This document shows, piece by piece, positions 26,033 to 35,626 of a DNA stretch of 64,000 nucleotides. Numbering within the stretch: the first letter of the stretch is position 1; every line of letters begins with the position of its first letter. The notes beneath the pieces were generated by a model. That model did no database searches and had not been told where the DNA came from. It saw only the letters and a program-made list of their open reading frames with translations. A program made the translations under genes and the position numbers. The stretch is from Devosia naphthalenivorans (GTDB lineage: Bacteria > Pseudomonadota > Alphaproteobacteria > Rhizobiales > Devosiaceae): contig NZ_PYVW01000001.1 of NCBI RefSeq assembly GCF_003056355.1, positions 434,001-498,000 on the forward strand. The letters run 5' to 3'.

Positions 26033-26875
26033 ATGAGCACCGACTTCGAAATCCGCTTCGCCATCGATCCAGTCAGCGCCGGAACGATGAACACCGATGA
26101 ACTGCGCGAGCATTTCCTGATCGAGGAGTTGTTCACGCTCGGGGGCGTCAACTGGACCTATACCCATTATGACCGCATGGCCGTCGGCGGCGCGATGCCG
26201 GGGGACAAGCCGCTCGACCTCGACGGTATCGAGCCGACCGGGACCGTGAACTTCCTTGACCGGCGCGAACTGATCGCCGTCAATGTTGGCGGAGCCGGCA
26301 CGATCTCGGTGGACGGCACTGACTTCCCGCTGGCCCCGCGCGATATGCTCTATATCGGCAAGGGCAACGAGCACGTGACTTTCTCGTCCGCGGCTGGCAA
26401 CGAGCCGGCGAAATTCTATTTGTTGAGCGCGCCTGCCCACACCAGCTATCCGACCAAGCTGATCCGCCAGAGCGACGCCAAGCGGCTCGACCTTGGTAGC
26501 GCCGAAACGGCCAATGAGCGTTCCATCTTCCAGTTCGTCAATGCCGATAGCGTTCAGACCTGCCAGCTTGTCGTGGGCCTGACGAGCTTTGCGCCTGGAT
26601 CGGTGTGGAACACCATGCCGGCCCATGTGCATGACCGGCGCATGGAGGCCTATCTCTACTTCGATTTAAAGCCCGATGCCTTTGTTGTCCATTTGATGGG
26701 TGAGCCAGAAGAAACGCGCCATTTGATCGTCCGCAATGAGCAGGCGGTGATCTCTCCGCCATGGTCTATCCATTCGGGAGCAGGGACGGGCGCCTATACA
26801 TTCATCTGGGCCATGGCCGGTGACAATGTCGACTATACCGACGCCGACAAGGTGGCGATGGAAGATCTGCGGTGA
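26033..26875 (+). CDS. kduI: KduI, 5-dehydro-4-deoxy-D-glucuronate isomerase
   Basis: KduI isomerises 5-keto-4-deoxyuronate (from pectin or other unsaturated uronates) to 2,5-diketo-3-deoxygluconate. The 280-residue length matches the family. Recognisable regions are LREHFLIEELFTLGGVNWTY, GMLYIGKG-type DMLYIGKGNEHVTF, and the metal-binding cupin motif NTMPAHVHDRRMEAYLYFDL. It lies nine bases after the GntR gene and its stop shares a base with kduD. Confidence 0.95.
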   Translation: MSTDFEIRFAIDPVSAGTMNTDELREHFLIEELFTLGGVNWTYTHYDRMAVGGAMPGDKPLDLDGIEPTGTVNFLDRRELIAVNVGGAGTISVDGTDFPLAPRDMLYIGKGNEHVTFSSAAGNEPAKFYLLSAPAHTSYPTKLIRQSDAKRLDLGSAETANERSIFQFVNADSVQTCQLVVGLTSFAPGSVWNTMPAHVHDRRMEAYLYFDLKPDAFVVHLMGEPEETRHLIVRNEQAVISPPWSIHSGAGTGAYTFIWAMAGDNVDYTDADKVAMEDLR

Positions 26876-27636
26876 TGGATCTCTCTGCCTTCAGCCTTGC
26901 CGGTAAAACCATCATGGTCACCGGCGCAAACACCGGGATCGGGCAGGGCATTGCCCTGTCCGTCGCGCGCGCGGGCGCCAAGGTGATCGGCGTGGGCCGA
27001 TCGAGCATGGAGGAGACAGCGGCGCTTTTGCTGGAGATCGGGGCCGAGTTTATCCCGGTTCAGGCCGATCTTGGCTCCACCGCTGAAGCCCAGGTGATGT
27101 TCGATGCCGCCTGGGATGACCATGGGCCGATCGATGGGCTGGTGAACAATGCCGGCATTATCAAGCGCGTCGACGCAGTGGATTTCAGCGAAGACGATTG
27201 GGACAGCGTCATGGACGTCAATCTCAAGTCGATGTTCTTCTTGTGCCAGTCGATGGGTCGGAAGGCCCTGCAGGCGCAGCGTCCGGCGCAGATCGTCAAC
27301 ATCGCTTCGATGCTCAGTTTTCAGGGCGGCATTCGCGTGGCGAGCTACACGGCGTCCAAGAGCGGCGTTCTGGGAATTACCCGGCTGTTGGCCAATGAAT
27401 GGGCGGCCAAGTCCATCAACGTCAACGCCATCGCCCCGGGCTATATCGAGACCAACAATACCGAAGCATTGCGCGCCGACCCGGATCGGTCCACCGCAAT
27501 TCTTGGGCGCATCCCGGCAGGACGCTGGGGCGCACCATCAGACATTGGCGACGCGGCAGTGTTCCTGCTCTCCAAGGCATCCAACTACATGCACGGTGCT
27601 GTCATTCCGGTGGATGGCGGCTGGCTCGCGAGGTAA
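26875..27636 (+). CDS. kduD: KduD, 2-dehydro-3-deoxy-D-gluconate 5-dehydrogenase
   Basis: A 253-residue short-chain dehydrogenase that follows KduI, reducing 2,5-diketo-3-deoxygluconate to KDG. The nucleotide-binding motif TGANTGIGQGIA, the NNAGI segment and the catalytic Ser-Tyr-Lys (S in IASMLSFQGG, YTASKSG) are all present. The ATG shares one base with the kduI stop (TGATG); a GTG codon three bases upstream is a less likely start. The kinase and aldolase for KDG are not in this window. Confidence 0.92.
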   Translation: MDLSAFSLAGKTIMVTGANTGIGQGIALSVARAGAKVIGVGRSSMEETAALLLEIGAEFIPVQADLGSTAEAQVMFDAAWDDHGPIDGLVNNAGIIKRVDAVDFSEDDWDSVMDVNLKSMFFLCQSMGRKALQAQRPAQIVNIASMLSFQGGIRVASYTASKSGVLGITRLLANEWAAKSINVNAIAPGYIETNNTEALRADPDRSTAILGRIPAGRWGAPSDIGDAAVFLLSKASNYMHGAVIPVDGGWLAR

Positions 27637-27640
27637 TGAA

Positions 27641-27976
27641 ATGAGCGAACAACAGGTTTTTGCGCAACCAGGCGCGAGTGAGTGGACCGAACTGGCGCCG
27701 GGCAATCGCCGCCGGGTGCTGATCCATACGCCGGAGTTGATGCAGGTCGAGTTCGGCTTCGACAAGGGCGCGGTCGGCGCGCTGCACAGCCATCCGCATA
27801 TCCAGGTCAGCTATGTGGCCGAAGGCTCCTTCGAGGTAACCATCGCCGGCAAGACCGAGATTGTCGGCCAGGGCGGCAGCTTCATCGTGCCGAGCGGGCT
27901 CGAACATGGCGTCGTGGCGCTCGAAGCGGGACGGCTGGTCGACGTCTTCACGCCGATGCGGCAGGACTTCATTTGA
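27641..27976 (+). CDS. kdgF: KdgF-like cupin, unsaturated uronate processing
   Basis: A 111-residue single-domain cupin. The metal site is H49, H51 and Q55 in LHSHPHIQVSYVAEGSFE, with H89 in GLEHGVV. KdgF converts 4,5-unsaturated monouronates from pectin or alginate lyases to the linear ketouronate, the step before KduI. It starts four bases after kduD, and a terminator follows, making it the last gene of the operon. Confidence 0.88.
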   Translation: MSEQQVFAQPGASEWTELAPGNRRRVLIHTPELMQVEFGFDKGAVGALHSHPHIQVSYVAEGSFEVTIAGKTEIVGQGGSFIVPSGLEHGVVALEAGRLVDVFTPMRQDFI

Positions 27977-27993
27977 AGCAAAGACTGGAGCGA

Positions 27994-28020
27994 CTACACC
28001 CCGCTTGAAGCGGGGTGTAG
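27994..28020. terminator. Bidirectional hairpin terminator between kdgF and the RND pump
   Basis: A perfect 12-bp stem (CTACACCCCGCT at 27994-28005, AGCGGGGTGTAG at 28009-28020) with a three-base loop. It lies between two convergent operons. The T content after the stem is modest on the plus strand (TGCTGTTT). The RND gene stop codon (TAG) lies inside the stem. Confidence 0.75.
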
Positions 28021-31000
28021 TGCTGTTTGACGCCGTGGAGGTGCAACGTCAGACGACTGGCTGCACGGGTGCAGCTGGGTTTCCTGGTGGTCGGGGGAGC
28101 GCGGCAGGAAGCGACCGACGAAGCGCGAGAACGCATCGACATAGGTCAGCATGACCGGCACCACGACCAGCGTCAGCAGCGTCGAGCTGATAAGCCCGCC
28201 GATCACCGCATGCGCCATCGGTGCGCTCTGGTCGCTCCCCTCGTGAATGGCGAGAGCCAGCGGCATCATGCCGAAGATCATTGCCAGCGTGGTCATGACG
28301 ATGGGGCGGAAGCGCGTGCCGCCGGCCTCGATCAGAGCGTCGACCAGGCTTGCGCCGTCGCGACGGTGCTGATTGGCGTTGTCGACAAGCAGGATGGCGT
28401 TCTTGACCACGAGGCCCATCAGCATGACGAAGCCGATCATGGAATACATGTTCAGCGTCGAACCGCCCACCATCAGGCCCAACATCACCCCGACCAGCGA
28501 TAGCGGCAGGGCCATCATGATCGCCAGGGGCTGCAGGAAGCTGCCGAACTGGCTGGCCAAAACCAGGTAGATGAAGATCACTGCGAGCAGCAGTGCCGAG
28601 ACCATGCTGCCGACCGTATCGGCCAGCATCTCGCCATCGCCGCCCTGGGCGATGCTGACGCCGGCGGGCAGATCGAGAGCGGCGACGGCGGCCTCGATCT
28701 GGGTGGTAACATCGCCCAACACGGCGCCCTCGATATTGGCACTGATGGTGACCTGGCGAGTGAGGTTCTCGCGGTGGATCTCGCTGGGGCCGAGGGTGGG
28801 CCGGACCTCGGCGATCTGGTCGAGCCGGATGGCGACCGGAGTTTCGGTCTGGCTTTGGGCAATGGGCAGGCTGCCGATCACGTCGGCACTCTGCCGCAGT
28901 TCTTCTGGCAGACGCACGACGACATCGAGCTGATCGCCCGCTTCATTGGTCCATTCCGACGCTGTTTCGCCGCCCAGCATGGCGCGCAGGGCCGAACCGG
29001 TTTCTTGCACGCCGATACCCAAATCGCTCGCGGCCTGCCGGTCCATTATGATGTCGAGCATGGGTTGGGCCTGCTGCAAGCTCAGCTCCACATCGACAAT
29101 GCCGGGAATGGCCAGCATGGCCTCGTTCAGCTGCGCCGCGGCCGAAGCCAGGCCATCGAGGTTTTCCCCCAGAAGCTTGACCTCGATGGGGCTTTCGCCA
29201 CCCCCGAGACCGCCACCGGCGGTCACCACGAAGGTGGCGCCGGGAATTGAGCGCAGCGCCTCGCGGATAGGAGCCGTCATCTCCAGCGATGAGCTGCTGC
29301 GTTCGCCGGGATCGACCAGGGAGACGGCGATGCCGGCGCGGTTCTCGCTGGAGGCGGTGCCGGCATTGACGCTGGTATAGGTGCTTTCAACTTCGGGCAT
29401 CGCCGCCAACAGCGCTTCCACCTGATGAGCCTTGACCGCGGTGTAATCGGTGGAGGAGCCAGCGGGGGTTTCGAGATCGATCTGGATCTGGCTGTTGTCA
29501 GCAGGGGGTATGAATTCCACACCCACCATGGGGTACAACAGGAAGCTGCTGCCGAAGGACATCAATGCCACCAGCATGGTGATGATCCGGTGCCGAAGCG
29601 ACCAGCGCAGCACGCCGCGATAGAGATGGGCGAGCTTTTCGAAGCCGGCATCGAAGAGGCCAACCAGCCGGCCTATGGGTCCACGCTTCGCATCGGGCTG
29701 GGAGTCAGGGTCGTACCAGACGCTGGAGAGCATCGGATCGAGCGTGAAGCTGACGAACAGCGAAATCAGCACGGCCACCGAGACCGTGACGCCGAACTGC
29801 AGGAAAAAGCGCCCAACGATCCCGTCCATAAAGGCGAGCGGTAGGAACACCGCAACGATTGACAGCGTAGTGGCCAGCACCGCCAGCCCGATCTCCTTGG
29901 TGCCATCGAGCGCCGCTTGGATATGGGATTTTCCCATGTGCAGGTGGCGGGTAATATTCTCGCGCACCACGATGGCGTCGTCGATCAGAATGCCGACCGA
30001 CAGGGTCAGCGCCAGCATGGTCATCATGTTGAGCGTGAAGCCGAGCAGGCTCACCACGGTCAGGGTGCCGATGATCGAGATGGGCAGGGTGAGCCCGGTG
30101 ATGATGGTCGATCGCCAGGAGTTGAGGAACAGGAAGACGATGACGACGGCGAGCACCGCACCCTCGATCAGGGTGGCCTGAACGGTCTCGAAATTCTGCT
30201 CGATCGGCTCGGCCGAATTCTGCAGCACGTCGATAACCACGTCTTCGGGCAGGCTGCCATTGTCGTTCAACTCGGCAACCGCCTCTTCAACGGCATGGGC
30301 GATGGCGACGGTGTTGCCGCCCTCTATCTTGATCACGTCGATGGCCAGGGCCTGTTCGCCATCGCGGAACGCCAGGCCTTCGGTATCGGAAGGGCCTTGA
30401 GTGACGGTTGCGACGTCGGCGATGGTAATGGTCTCGCCGCCATTGCTGGCGACGATGATGTCGTTAAAACCCTGGACAGAAGGCACCTCGGTGTTGATCT
30501 GGACGGTCTGCACAAGCATGCCTTCGACGATGGAGCCGCTGGGCATTGTCTGGTTGTCCTGCTGGAGGGCCGAGATGACGTCCCCTATGCCGATGCCGAA
30601 AGCATTGAGCCGGTCCGGATCAACGGCAATATTGACCTGGTTGTCGAGACCGCCGACCACGTTGGCGCTGCCCACGCCGGAAATGGCAGTGAGGGCAGGG
30701 GTGACGATATCGTTAGCAAGCGTTGTCAGCTCCAGCACCGACTGGGTCGGGCTGCTGAGGGCCAGGGAGAGCATGGGGCTGGCGATAGGATCGAAGCGCA
30801 GCACCTGGCTCGTATCGGCGGCGTCCGGCAATTGGTCAAGAATCGCGGCCAGCCGGTCCCGCACATCCTGCGCGGCGGTGGCCGCGTCGGTTTCGAGGGT
30901 GAACTCCAACACTATTGTCGAATGGCCGGCGCTGGAGGTGGAGGTGACCGCTTCGATGCCGCTCACGGTATTGACGGCATCCTCGATCGGCTGGGTGATC

Positions 31001-31185
31001 TCGGTTTCGACCGCTTCCGGGGAAGCGCCGGTATAAGGGGTCAACACCGCGACGATGGGAAAGTCCACATCGGGATATTGTTCGATGGGCAGGCTGCGAT
31101 AGGCCGATACGCCGAACACCATGATTGCCAGCATGATCATAGTGGCAAAGACCGGGTGGCGGACGCTGATGGAAGTGAGGAACAT
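27994..31185 (-). CDS. RND efflux pump inner-membrane transporter (HAE1/AcrB-like)
   Basis: The 1063-residue proton-driven transporter of a tripartite efflux pump. It begins with the usual MFLTSISVRHPVFATMIMLA helix and has the TM4 acid pair in VGILIDDAIVVREN, the GVEFIPPADNSQ linker before the second half, and the closing MANPAVIGG-type region (FGMMPLALAIHEGSD, GGLISSTLLTLVVVPVML). The last 25 or so residues are unlike the family and end in codons encoded by the terminator stem, so the natural C-terminus may have been extended. It follows the adaptor gene after three bases. Substrates are unknown; no outer-membrane channel gene is adjacent. Confidence 0.92.
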   Translation of the reverse strand: MFLTSISVRHPVFATMIMLAIMVFGVSAYRSLPIEQYPDVDFPIVAVLTPYTGASPEAVETEITQPIEDAVNTVSGIEAVTSTSSAGHSTIVLEFTLETDAATAAQDVRDRLAAILDQLPDAADTSQVLRFDPIASPMLSLALSSPTQSVLELTTLANDIVTPALTAISGVGSANVVGGLDNQVNIAVDPDRLNAFGIGIGDVISALQQDNQTMPSGSIVEGMLVQTVQINTEVPSVQGFNDIIVASNGGETITIADVATVTQGPSDTEGLAFRDGEQALAIDVIKIEGGNTVAIAHAVEEAVAELNDNGSLPEDVVIDVLQNSAEPIEQNFETVQATLIEGAVLAVVIVFLFLNSWRSTIITGLTLPISIIGTLTVVSLLGFTLNMMTMLALTLSVGILIDDAIVVRENITRHLHMGKSHIQAALDGTKEIGLAVLATTLSIVAVFLPLAFMDGIVGRFFLQFGVTVSVAVLISLFVSFTLDPMLSSVWYDPDSQPDAKRGPIGRLVGLFDAGFEKLAHLYRGVLRWSLRHRIITMLVALMSFGSSFLLYPMVGVEFIPPADNSQIQIDLETPAGSSTDYTAVKAHQVEALLAAMPEVESTYTSVNAGTASSENRAGIAVSLVDPGERSSSSLEMTAPIREALRSIPGATFVVTAGGGLGGGESPIEVKLLGENLDGLASAAAQLNEAMLAIPGIVDVELSLQQAQPMLDIIMDRQAASDLGIGVQETGSALRAMLGGETASEWTNEAGDQLDVVVRLPEELRQSADVIGSLPIAQSQTETPVAIRLDQIAEVRPTLGPSEIHRENLTRQVTISANIEGAVLGDVTTQIEAAVAALDLPAGVSIAQGGDGEMLADTVGSMVSALLLAVIFIYLVLASQFGSFLQPLAIMMALPLSLVGVMLGLMVGGSTLNMYSMIGFVMLMGLVVKNAILLVDNANQHRRDGASLVDALIEAGGTRFRPIVMTTLAMIFGMMPLALAIHEGSDQSAPMAHAVIGGLISSTLLTLVVVPVMLTYVDAFSRFVGRFLPRSPDHQETQLHPCSQSSDVAPPRRQTALHPASSGV

Positions 31186-31188
31186 GGC

Positions 31189-32364
31189 TCAGTTCCCTTC
31201 GATGATGACGGCTGAGCCATCGACAAGGCCCGAGAGGCTCGCGCCGACGATGACATCGCCTGCCGCTACTCCAGACCGTGCCTCGACAAGTGCCGTTGTG
31301 GGCCAGTTGGTGCCGGTTTCAATCGGGCGCTCATGAACGACGTCGTCGACGATGGCGAGCACATAGGTCGCGTCGTCGCGGGTGTGTATTGCATTTGCCG
31401 GTACGGCGATCACGTCATCGTCTTGTTGCACGACGATCTCGCCAGTGACGAACATGCCGCCGCGCAACACGCCTTCAGCGTTATCCAGGTTGAGATAAAC
31501 CTTGATCGACCGCGTTCCTGCCTCTGCGACGGGGCTCACGCGATCTACGACGCCGGTGAACTGCTGACCGGGCATGCCCTGCACCGCGAGGCGAACAGAT
31601 TTTCCGGCGACGATGCGCGCCGAATCCTTGAGCGCAGCGACAACTTCGACGCGAACCGTGGACAGATCGACGATCGATAGCATGGTGGTGCCGGGGCTCA
31701 CGATCTGCCCGGGCTCGATGTCGCGAGAAGCAACCGTGCCCGCAAATGGCGCCACTACCCGAGCCCGCAGCAGATTGGCCTCGGCCAGGGCCACTTGGCT
31801 TTGCTGGGTAGCGATGGTGGCTGTCAGCCTGTCGACTTCCGCTTGTGCTGAATCGAGCGTGGTTTGCGCCGCCAATCCTTTGTCGGCCAATTGCCTTGTG
31901 CGATTCAGCGTGGCTTCGGCGGCGCGCAGTTGCACGATGCTCGACGCCATGGTGCTGCGCTGCTGATCGAGTTGCAGCTGCAGATCGGTGGTTCCCACCT
32001 CGACAAGCAACTGCCCGGCATCGACATGGTCGCCCGGCCGCACGGCCACGGTTTCCGCCAGCCCACCGACCTGCGCGGCGATGGCCGCTTCCTGGACCGG
32101 GTGGATGGTGCCCGTTACCTTGACCAGATCTTCGATGCGTTGTGGCTGCACTGTCACGAGCTCAATGGGGTGAAGGCGCATGGCACGCGGCGTCGCTGGT
32201 GCGTCGATCGTGGCGGCAATCGGGGCGGGGGGTATTTGGTTGACCAGCAGCACGGACGCGACACCGGTCGCCAGCGTCAGCATGACGATCGGCCAGAACC
32301 ATCTGCCATTGCGCCGGTCGGGGGCAAGGATGATTTTTTCGGAGGTATTCTCGGACGGGTTCAT
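31189..32364 (-). CDS. RND efflux periplasmic adaptor (membrane fusion protein)
   Basis: A 391-residue adaptor that links the RND pump to an outer-membrane channel. One N-terminal helix (WFWPIVMLTLATGVASVLLV) is followed by a lipoyl half-motif (IAAQVGGLAETVAVRPGDHV), a helical hairpin of about 85 residues, the second lipoyl half (LLRARVVAPFAGTVASRDIE) and beta-barrel domains. It lies three bases before the pump gene. Divergent two-component genes start 150 bases away. Confidence 0.9.
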   Translation of the reverse strand: MNPSENTSEKIILAPDRRNGRWFWPIVMLTLATGVASVLLVNQIPPAPIAATIDAPATPRAMRLHPIELVTVQPQRIEDLVKVTGTIHPVQEAAIAAQVGGLAETVAVRPGDHVDAGQLLVEVGTTDLQLQLDQQRSTMASSIVQLRAAEATLNRTRQLADKGLAAQTTLDSAQAEVDRLTATIATQQSQVALAEANLLRARVVAPFAGTVASRDIEPGQIVSPGTTMLSIVDLSTVRVEVVAALKDSARIVAGKSVRLAVQGMPGQQFTGVVDRVSPVAEAGTRSIKVYLNLDNAEGVLRGGMFVTGEIVVQQDDDVIAVPANAIHTRDDATYVLAIVDDVVHERPIETGTNWPTTALVEARSGVAAGDVIVGASLSGLVDGSAVIIEGN

Positions 32365-32514
32365 TGTAACCTCGCATGGGGGTCAGGGAATGGCCGAGCA
32401 CCGGCCTGTGAGCCAAGCAATGATCCTGCTCCATTGCGCGAACGTTGCGCGGTGTGCGCAATGCAGCCGCAATGTCTGTCGCTAGACTGTGCAGAAATCG
32501 GATAGGAATACCGG

Positions 32515-33183
32515 ATGCGCATTTTGCTGGTCGAAGACGAGTTCGACATGGCGGCGGCACTGACCGCCGCACTCATTCGTCATGATATCGTGGTGGATCA
32601 TGCTCCCACGCTGGAGATTGCCGAGGAAGCCAGCCGCAGCGGCCTGCATGACGCGGTGCTGCTCGATCGCAAGCTGCCGGATGGCGATGGTTTGTCCCTG
32701 ATCCCGTTCCTGCGGCGGGAGCAAGTGGGCCTGCCGATAATAGTGCTATCGGCACTCGGCTCCTCAGAGCATCGGGTTGCCGGCCTCGACACTGGCGCAG
32801 ATGACTATCTGGCGAAGCCATTTTCCACTGACGAGCTGCTGGCGCGGCTGCGCGCCGTCATGCGCCGTCCTGCCCAGATCGGGGAAAGCTCGATCAAAGT
32901 CGGCCAATTGCGGTTTAATCTCACCGCACGCCACGCCGAAGTGGCGGACGAGCCACTGGACCTGACGCGGCGCGAGTTGCTGGCACTGGAAATTCTGGTG
33001 CGACGCACGGGCAGAACCGTGGCACGAAGCGCACTGGAAGAGGCGGTCTATGGCTATGATGACGAGATCGCCTCCAACTCGCTCGATGCTCATATCTCGC
33101 GGTTGCGGCGCAAGCTGAGCGGAGCGGGGGTGGAAATTCACGCTATTCGGGGCCTTGGCTACCTATTGCGAGCTGCAACATGA
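32515..33183 (+). CDS. OmpR-family response regulator beside the RND pump
   Basis: A 222-residue regulator with receiver domain (acidic pocket EDE at residues 7-9, phospho-acceptor D51 in LLDRKLPDGDG, Lys in DDYLAKPFS) and C-terminal winged helix (LDLTRRELLALEILVRRTGR, LDAHISRLRRKLS). It resembles QseB/TctD-type regulators. Divergent from the adaptor gene and overlapping the kinase gene by four bases, it probably controls the pump; this is inferred from layout. Confidence 0.9.
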   Translation: MRILLVEDEFDMAAALTAALIRHDIVVDHAPTLEIAEEASRSGLHDAVLLDRKLPDGDGLSLIPFLRREQVGLPIIVLSALGSSEHRVAGLDTGADDYLAKPFSTDELLARLRAVMRRPAQIGESSIKVGQLRFNLTARHAEVADEPLDLTRRELLALEILVRRTGRTVARSALEEAVYGYDDEIASNSLDAHISRLRRKLSGAGVEIHAIRGLGYLLRAAT

Positions 33184-34571
33184 AGCCGTGGAACTATCCG
33201 TCCCTGCGAGTCAGGCTGACCTGGCGCATGGTTGCAATGCAGGCATTGGTGCTGGTGGCTTTTACCAGCGTGGCCGCGATACCGATCGTTGAACTGCTCC
33301 GGAGGGAGCAGGGGCTGGACGATGGCATCATCGAGCACATCGCCGAATCGATCCAGCGCAATGCGACGGGTGGGTTGGAACTTGTGCTGGACGAGGAGGT
33401 CAGCGAGAAAGTCGCCGAGTATCCCTCGTTTTGGTTTTATGCCACGGACATCAACGGCAATGGGACGCAGATGGGTACTATGCCCGGAAACCTCGATGGC
33501 CTCCTGGACGATCTATCTCGCCTGAACTCTGCCAACATCGCCGATATCGGTCCAACGGAAGCACCATCGGCCATAGTGCGGCGTCACGAGAGCGATGCCG
33601 GACAACTCTGGATCATTACCGGAGGTGGCCCGGAGGTACGATACAAGACGTTCTTTTCGACCTTTGGCGATTCGCTCTTTCTCGGCTTGCTCTCGCTTTT
33701 GACGCTGGTCTCGTTCCTGGTCATTCCCATGGTGGTTACGCGCCAGTTGCGGGGCGTGGCGCATGTGGCGGCCGAGGCCGACAGGATCGACGTCGACCAG
33801 CGGGGAATCCGCCTTTCATCGGCGCATGTACCCGAGGAGCTCCATTCCCTGGTTGGGGCGGTCAACGCCGCCTTGCAGCGCCTCGACGACGGCATGGAGC
33901 GGCGGCAACGTTTTCTCGCCGATGCGGCCCATGAATTGCGTACACCCATTGCGATACTCCAGACGCGCATCGAACTCCTGCCCGATGACAGCCATCGCAG
34001 CCGGCTTACGCTGGACGTGGCGCGGCTGGCCAACCTGGCCAATCAATTGCTCGACCTGCAACGGCTCGACGCGGACCTGGCGATTCTTCAGCCTGTAAAC
34101 CTGGTTGATCTGGCAGCTCAGGTCACCGCTGAAATGGCACCCCTGGCGATTGCGGCGGGTGACGAAATTTCTTTCGACGCCGAAGTGGAAACCGTCACCG
34201 TCACCGGCGACGCTGCCTCGCTCTCGCGGGCCATTGTCAATCTTATCCAGAATGCGGTCATTCACGGAGGCAGCAAGACCTCGATCCGGGTTGGGGTCGG
34301 GCGGGATGGCTCGCTGCGCGTTGCCGACAGTGGACCCGGAATTGCGGAGGAACATCGCCAGTCCATCTTCGAGCCATTCAACCGCATCGTACCACTTGAT
34401 CAGGGGGCAGGGCTCGGGCTCAACCTGGTCCGGGACATCGTCACCCGGCACCGTGGCCAGATCACGGTCGGCGACGCGCCCGGCGGCGGCGCGCTGTTCG
34501 AGATATCCCTGCCTGTAGCCGACCCACGAAGTCCCATGCGCGGGGGCTTGGTCCAGGCCGATGTCATCTAA
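33180..34571 (+). CDS. Sensor histidine kinase beside the RND pump
   Basis: A 463-residue membrane kinase with two helices (about residues 18-42 and 163-185) around a periplasmic sensor of about 120 residues, a HAMP region (TRQLRGVAHVAAEADRID), the H-box (RFLADAAHELRTPIAILQTR), the N-box (SRAIVNLIQNAVIHGG) and G-boxes (DSGPGIAEEH, GAGLGLNLV). ATGA overlap with the regulator shows they are one unit. The ligand is unknown. Confidence 0.9.
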   Translation: MKPWNYPSLRVRLTWRMVAMQALVLVAFTSVAAIPIVELLRREQGLDDGIIEHIAESIQRNATGGLELVLDEEVSEKVAEYPSFWFYATDINGNGTQMGTMPGNLDGLLDDLSRLNSANIADIGPTEAPSAIVRRHESDAGQLWIITGGGPEVRYKTFFSTFGDSLFLGLLSLLTLVSFLVIPMVVTRQLRGVAHVAAEADRIDVDQRGIRLSSAHVPEELHSLVGAVNAALQRLDDGMERRQRFLADAAHELRTPIAILQTRIELLPDDSHRSRLTLDVARLANLANQLLDLQRLDADLAILQPVNLVDLAAQVTAEMAPLAIAAGDEISFDAEVETVTVTGDAASLSRAIVNLIQNAVIHGGSKTSIRVGVGRDGSLRVADSGPGIAEEHRQSIFEPFNRIVPLDQGAGLGLNLVRDIVTRHRGQITVGDAPGGGALFEISLPVADPRSPMRGGLVQADVI

Positions 34572-34645
34572 TCGTTAAGTGGCGCGGCTAAAGGCCGACT
34601 CCATCGTTGTGCATCCGGCGCAGCGGAAAAGTCGGAGACCTCGTG

Positions 34646-35620
34646 ATGCGCGCTCTTATCGCAGCTGGCCTAATGCTTGCCACAACCCTGACCCCAGTAT
34701 TCGCTCAGGAGGGCAAGCTGGTTCTTTACACCAGCCAGCCCCAGACCGACGCGCAACAAACGGCAGACGCCTTCATGGCCAAGTACCCCGGCGTCGAGGT
34801 CGAATGGGTCCGTGATGGCACGCCGCAGATAATGGCCAAGTTCCGCTCAGAGCTGGAAGCCGGCGCGCCATTGGCCGACGTGCTGCTGATCGCCGACGTC
34901 GTCACGATGGAAGGTCTCAAGGCCGAGGGCCTGTTGCTCGATTATCCCGAAGCCGACCTGACCGGCTATGCCGAGGGCCTGCATGACGAAGATGGCGCCT
35001 ATTTCTCGACCAAGCTGATCACTACCGGCATTGTCTACAACACTGCAGCGACCATGATCCCGACGAGCTGGGATGATCTGACCAAGCCGGAAGCCCAAGG
35101 CCAGGTGGCGATGCCAAGTCCGTTGACCTCCGGCGCCGCCATGATCCACGCCGTGACGCTCACAGACAATTTGCCGGGGGGGTGGGACTATTACAGCGCC
35201 CTTGCGGAAAATGGCGCCCAAGCCTCCGGCGGAAATGGTGGCATTCTCACCGCCGTGTCTGGGGGCGAAAAGCTCTATGGCATGATCGTCGACTACATGC
35301 CGATCCGCGAAGCGGCCAAGGGCGCGCCCGTCGAATTTGTGTTTCCGACCGAAGGTGTTTCGGCCGTAACCGAACCAGTGGCCATTCTCGCCTCTGGCCA
35401 GAATCATAACAATGCCAAGCTCTTCGTGGACTTCCTGCTCTCCGAAGAAGGCCAGCAGCTTGCCGCCAGCCAGGGGTATATCCCGGCGCGCGATGGCATC
35501 GCTCTACCCGAAGGCTATCCGAATCGTTCGGAAATCCAGGTGCTTGGCTATGACGCAGCGGCGGCCCTCGCCAACGACGCCGACAACAAGGAGAAGTTCT
35601 CGGAAATCTTCGGCCAGTAA
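34646..35620 (+). CDS. Iron-type ABC transporter binding protein (FbpA/AfuA-like)
   Basis: A 324-residue periplasmic binding protein with a signal peptide (LIAAGLMLATTLTPVFAQ). It belongs to the family-1 binding proteins that include ferric-iron binding FbpA (LVLYTSQPQTDAQQTADAFM, GVEVEWVRDGTPQIMAKFR, TTGIVYNTAATMIPTSWDDL). Other members carry phosphonates or sugar phosphates, so the ligand is not certain. GGAG lies ahead of the ATG. It is followed after six bases by the permease gene. Confidence 0.8.
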   Translation: MRALIAAGLMLATTLTPVFAQEGKLVLYTSQPQTDAQQTADAFMAKYPGVEVEWVRDGTPQIMAKFRSELEAGAPLADVLLIADVVTMEGLKAEGLLLDYPEADLTGYAEGLHDEDGAYFSTKLITTGIVYNTAATMIPTSWDDLTKPEAQGQVAMPSPLTSGAAMIHAVTLTDNLPGGWDYYSALAENGAQASGGNGGILTAVSGGEKLYGMIVDYMPIREAAKGAPVEFVFPTEGVSAVTEPVAILASGQNHNNAKLFVDFLLSEEGQQLAASQGYIPARDGIALPEGYPNRSEIQVLGYDAAAALANDADNKEKFSEIFGQ

Positions 35621-35626
35621 TCCCAA

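Noticed and set aside
27994..31215. Long plus-strand open frames opposite the RND pump (up to 432 codons)
   Set aside because: They mirror the real gene on the other strand, with odd His/Gly/Asp-rich composition and no start signals.
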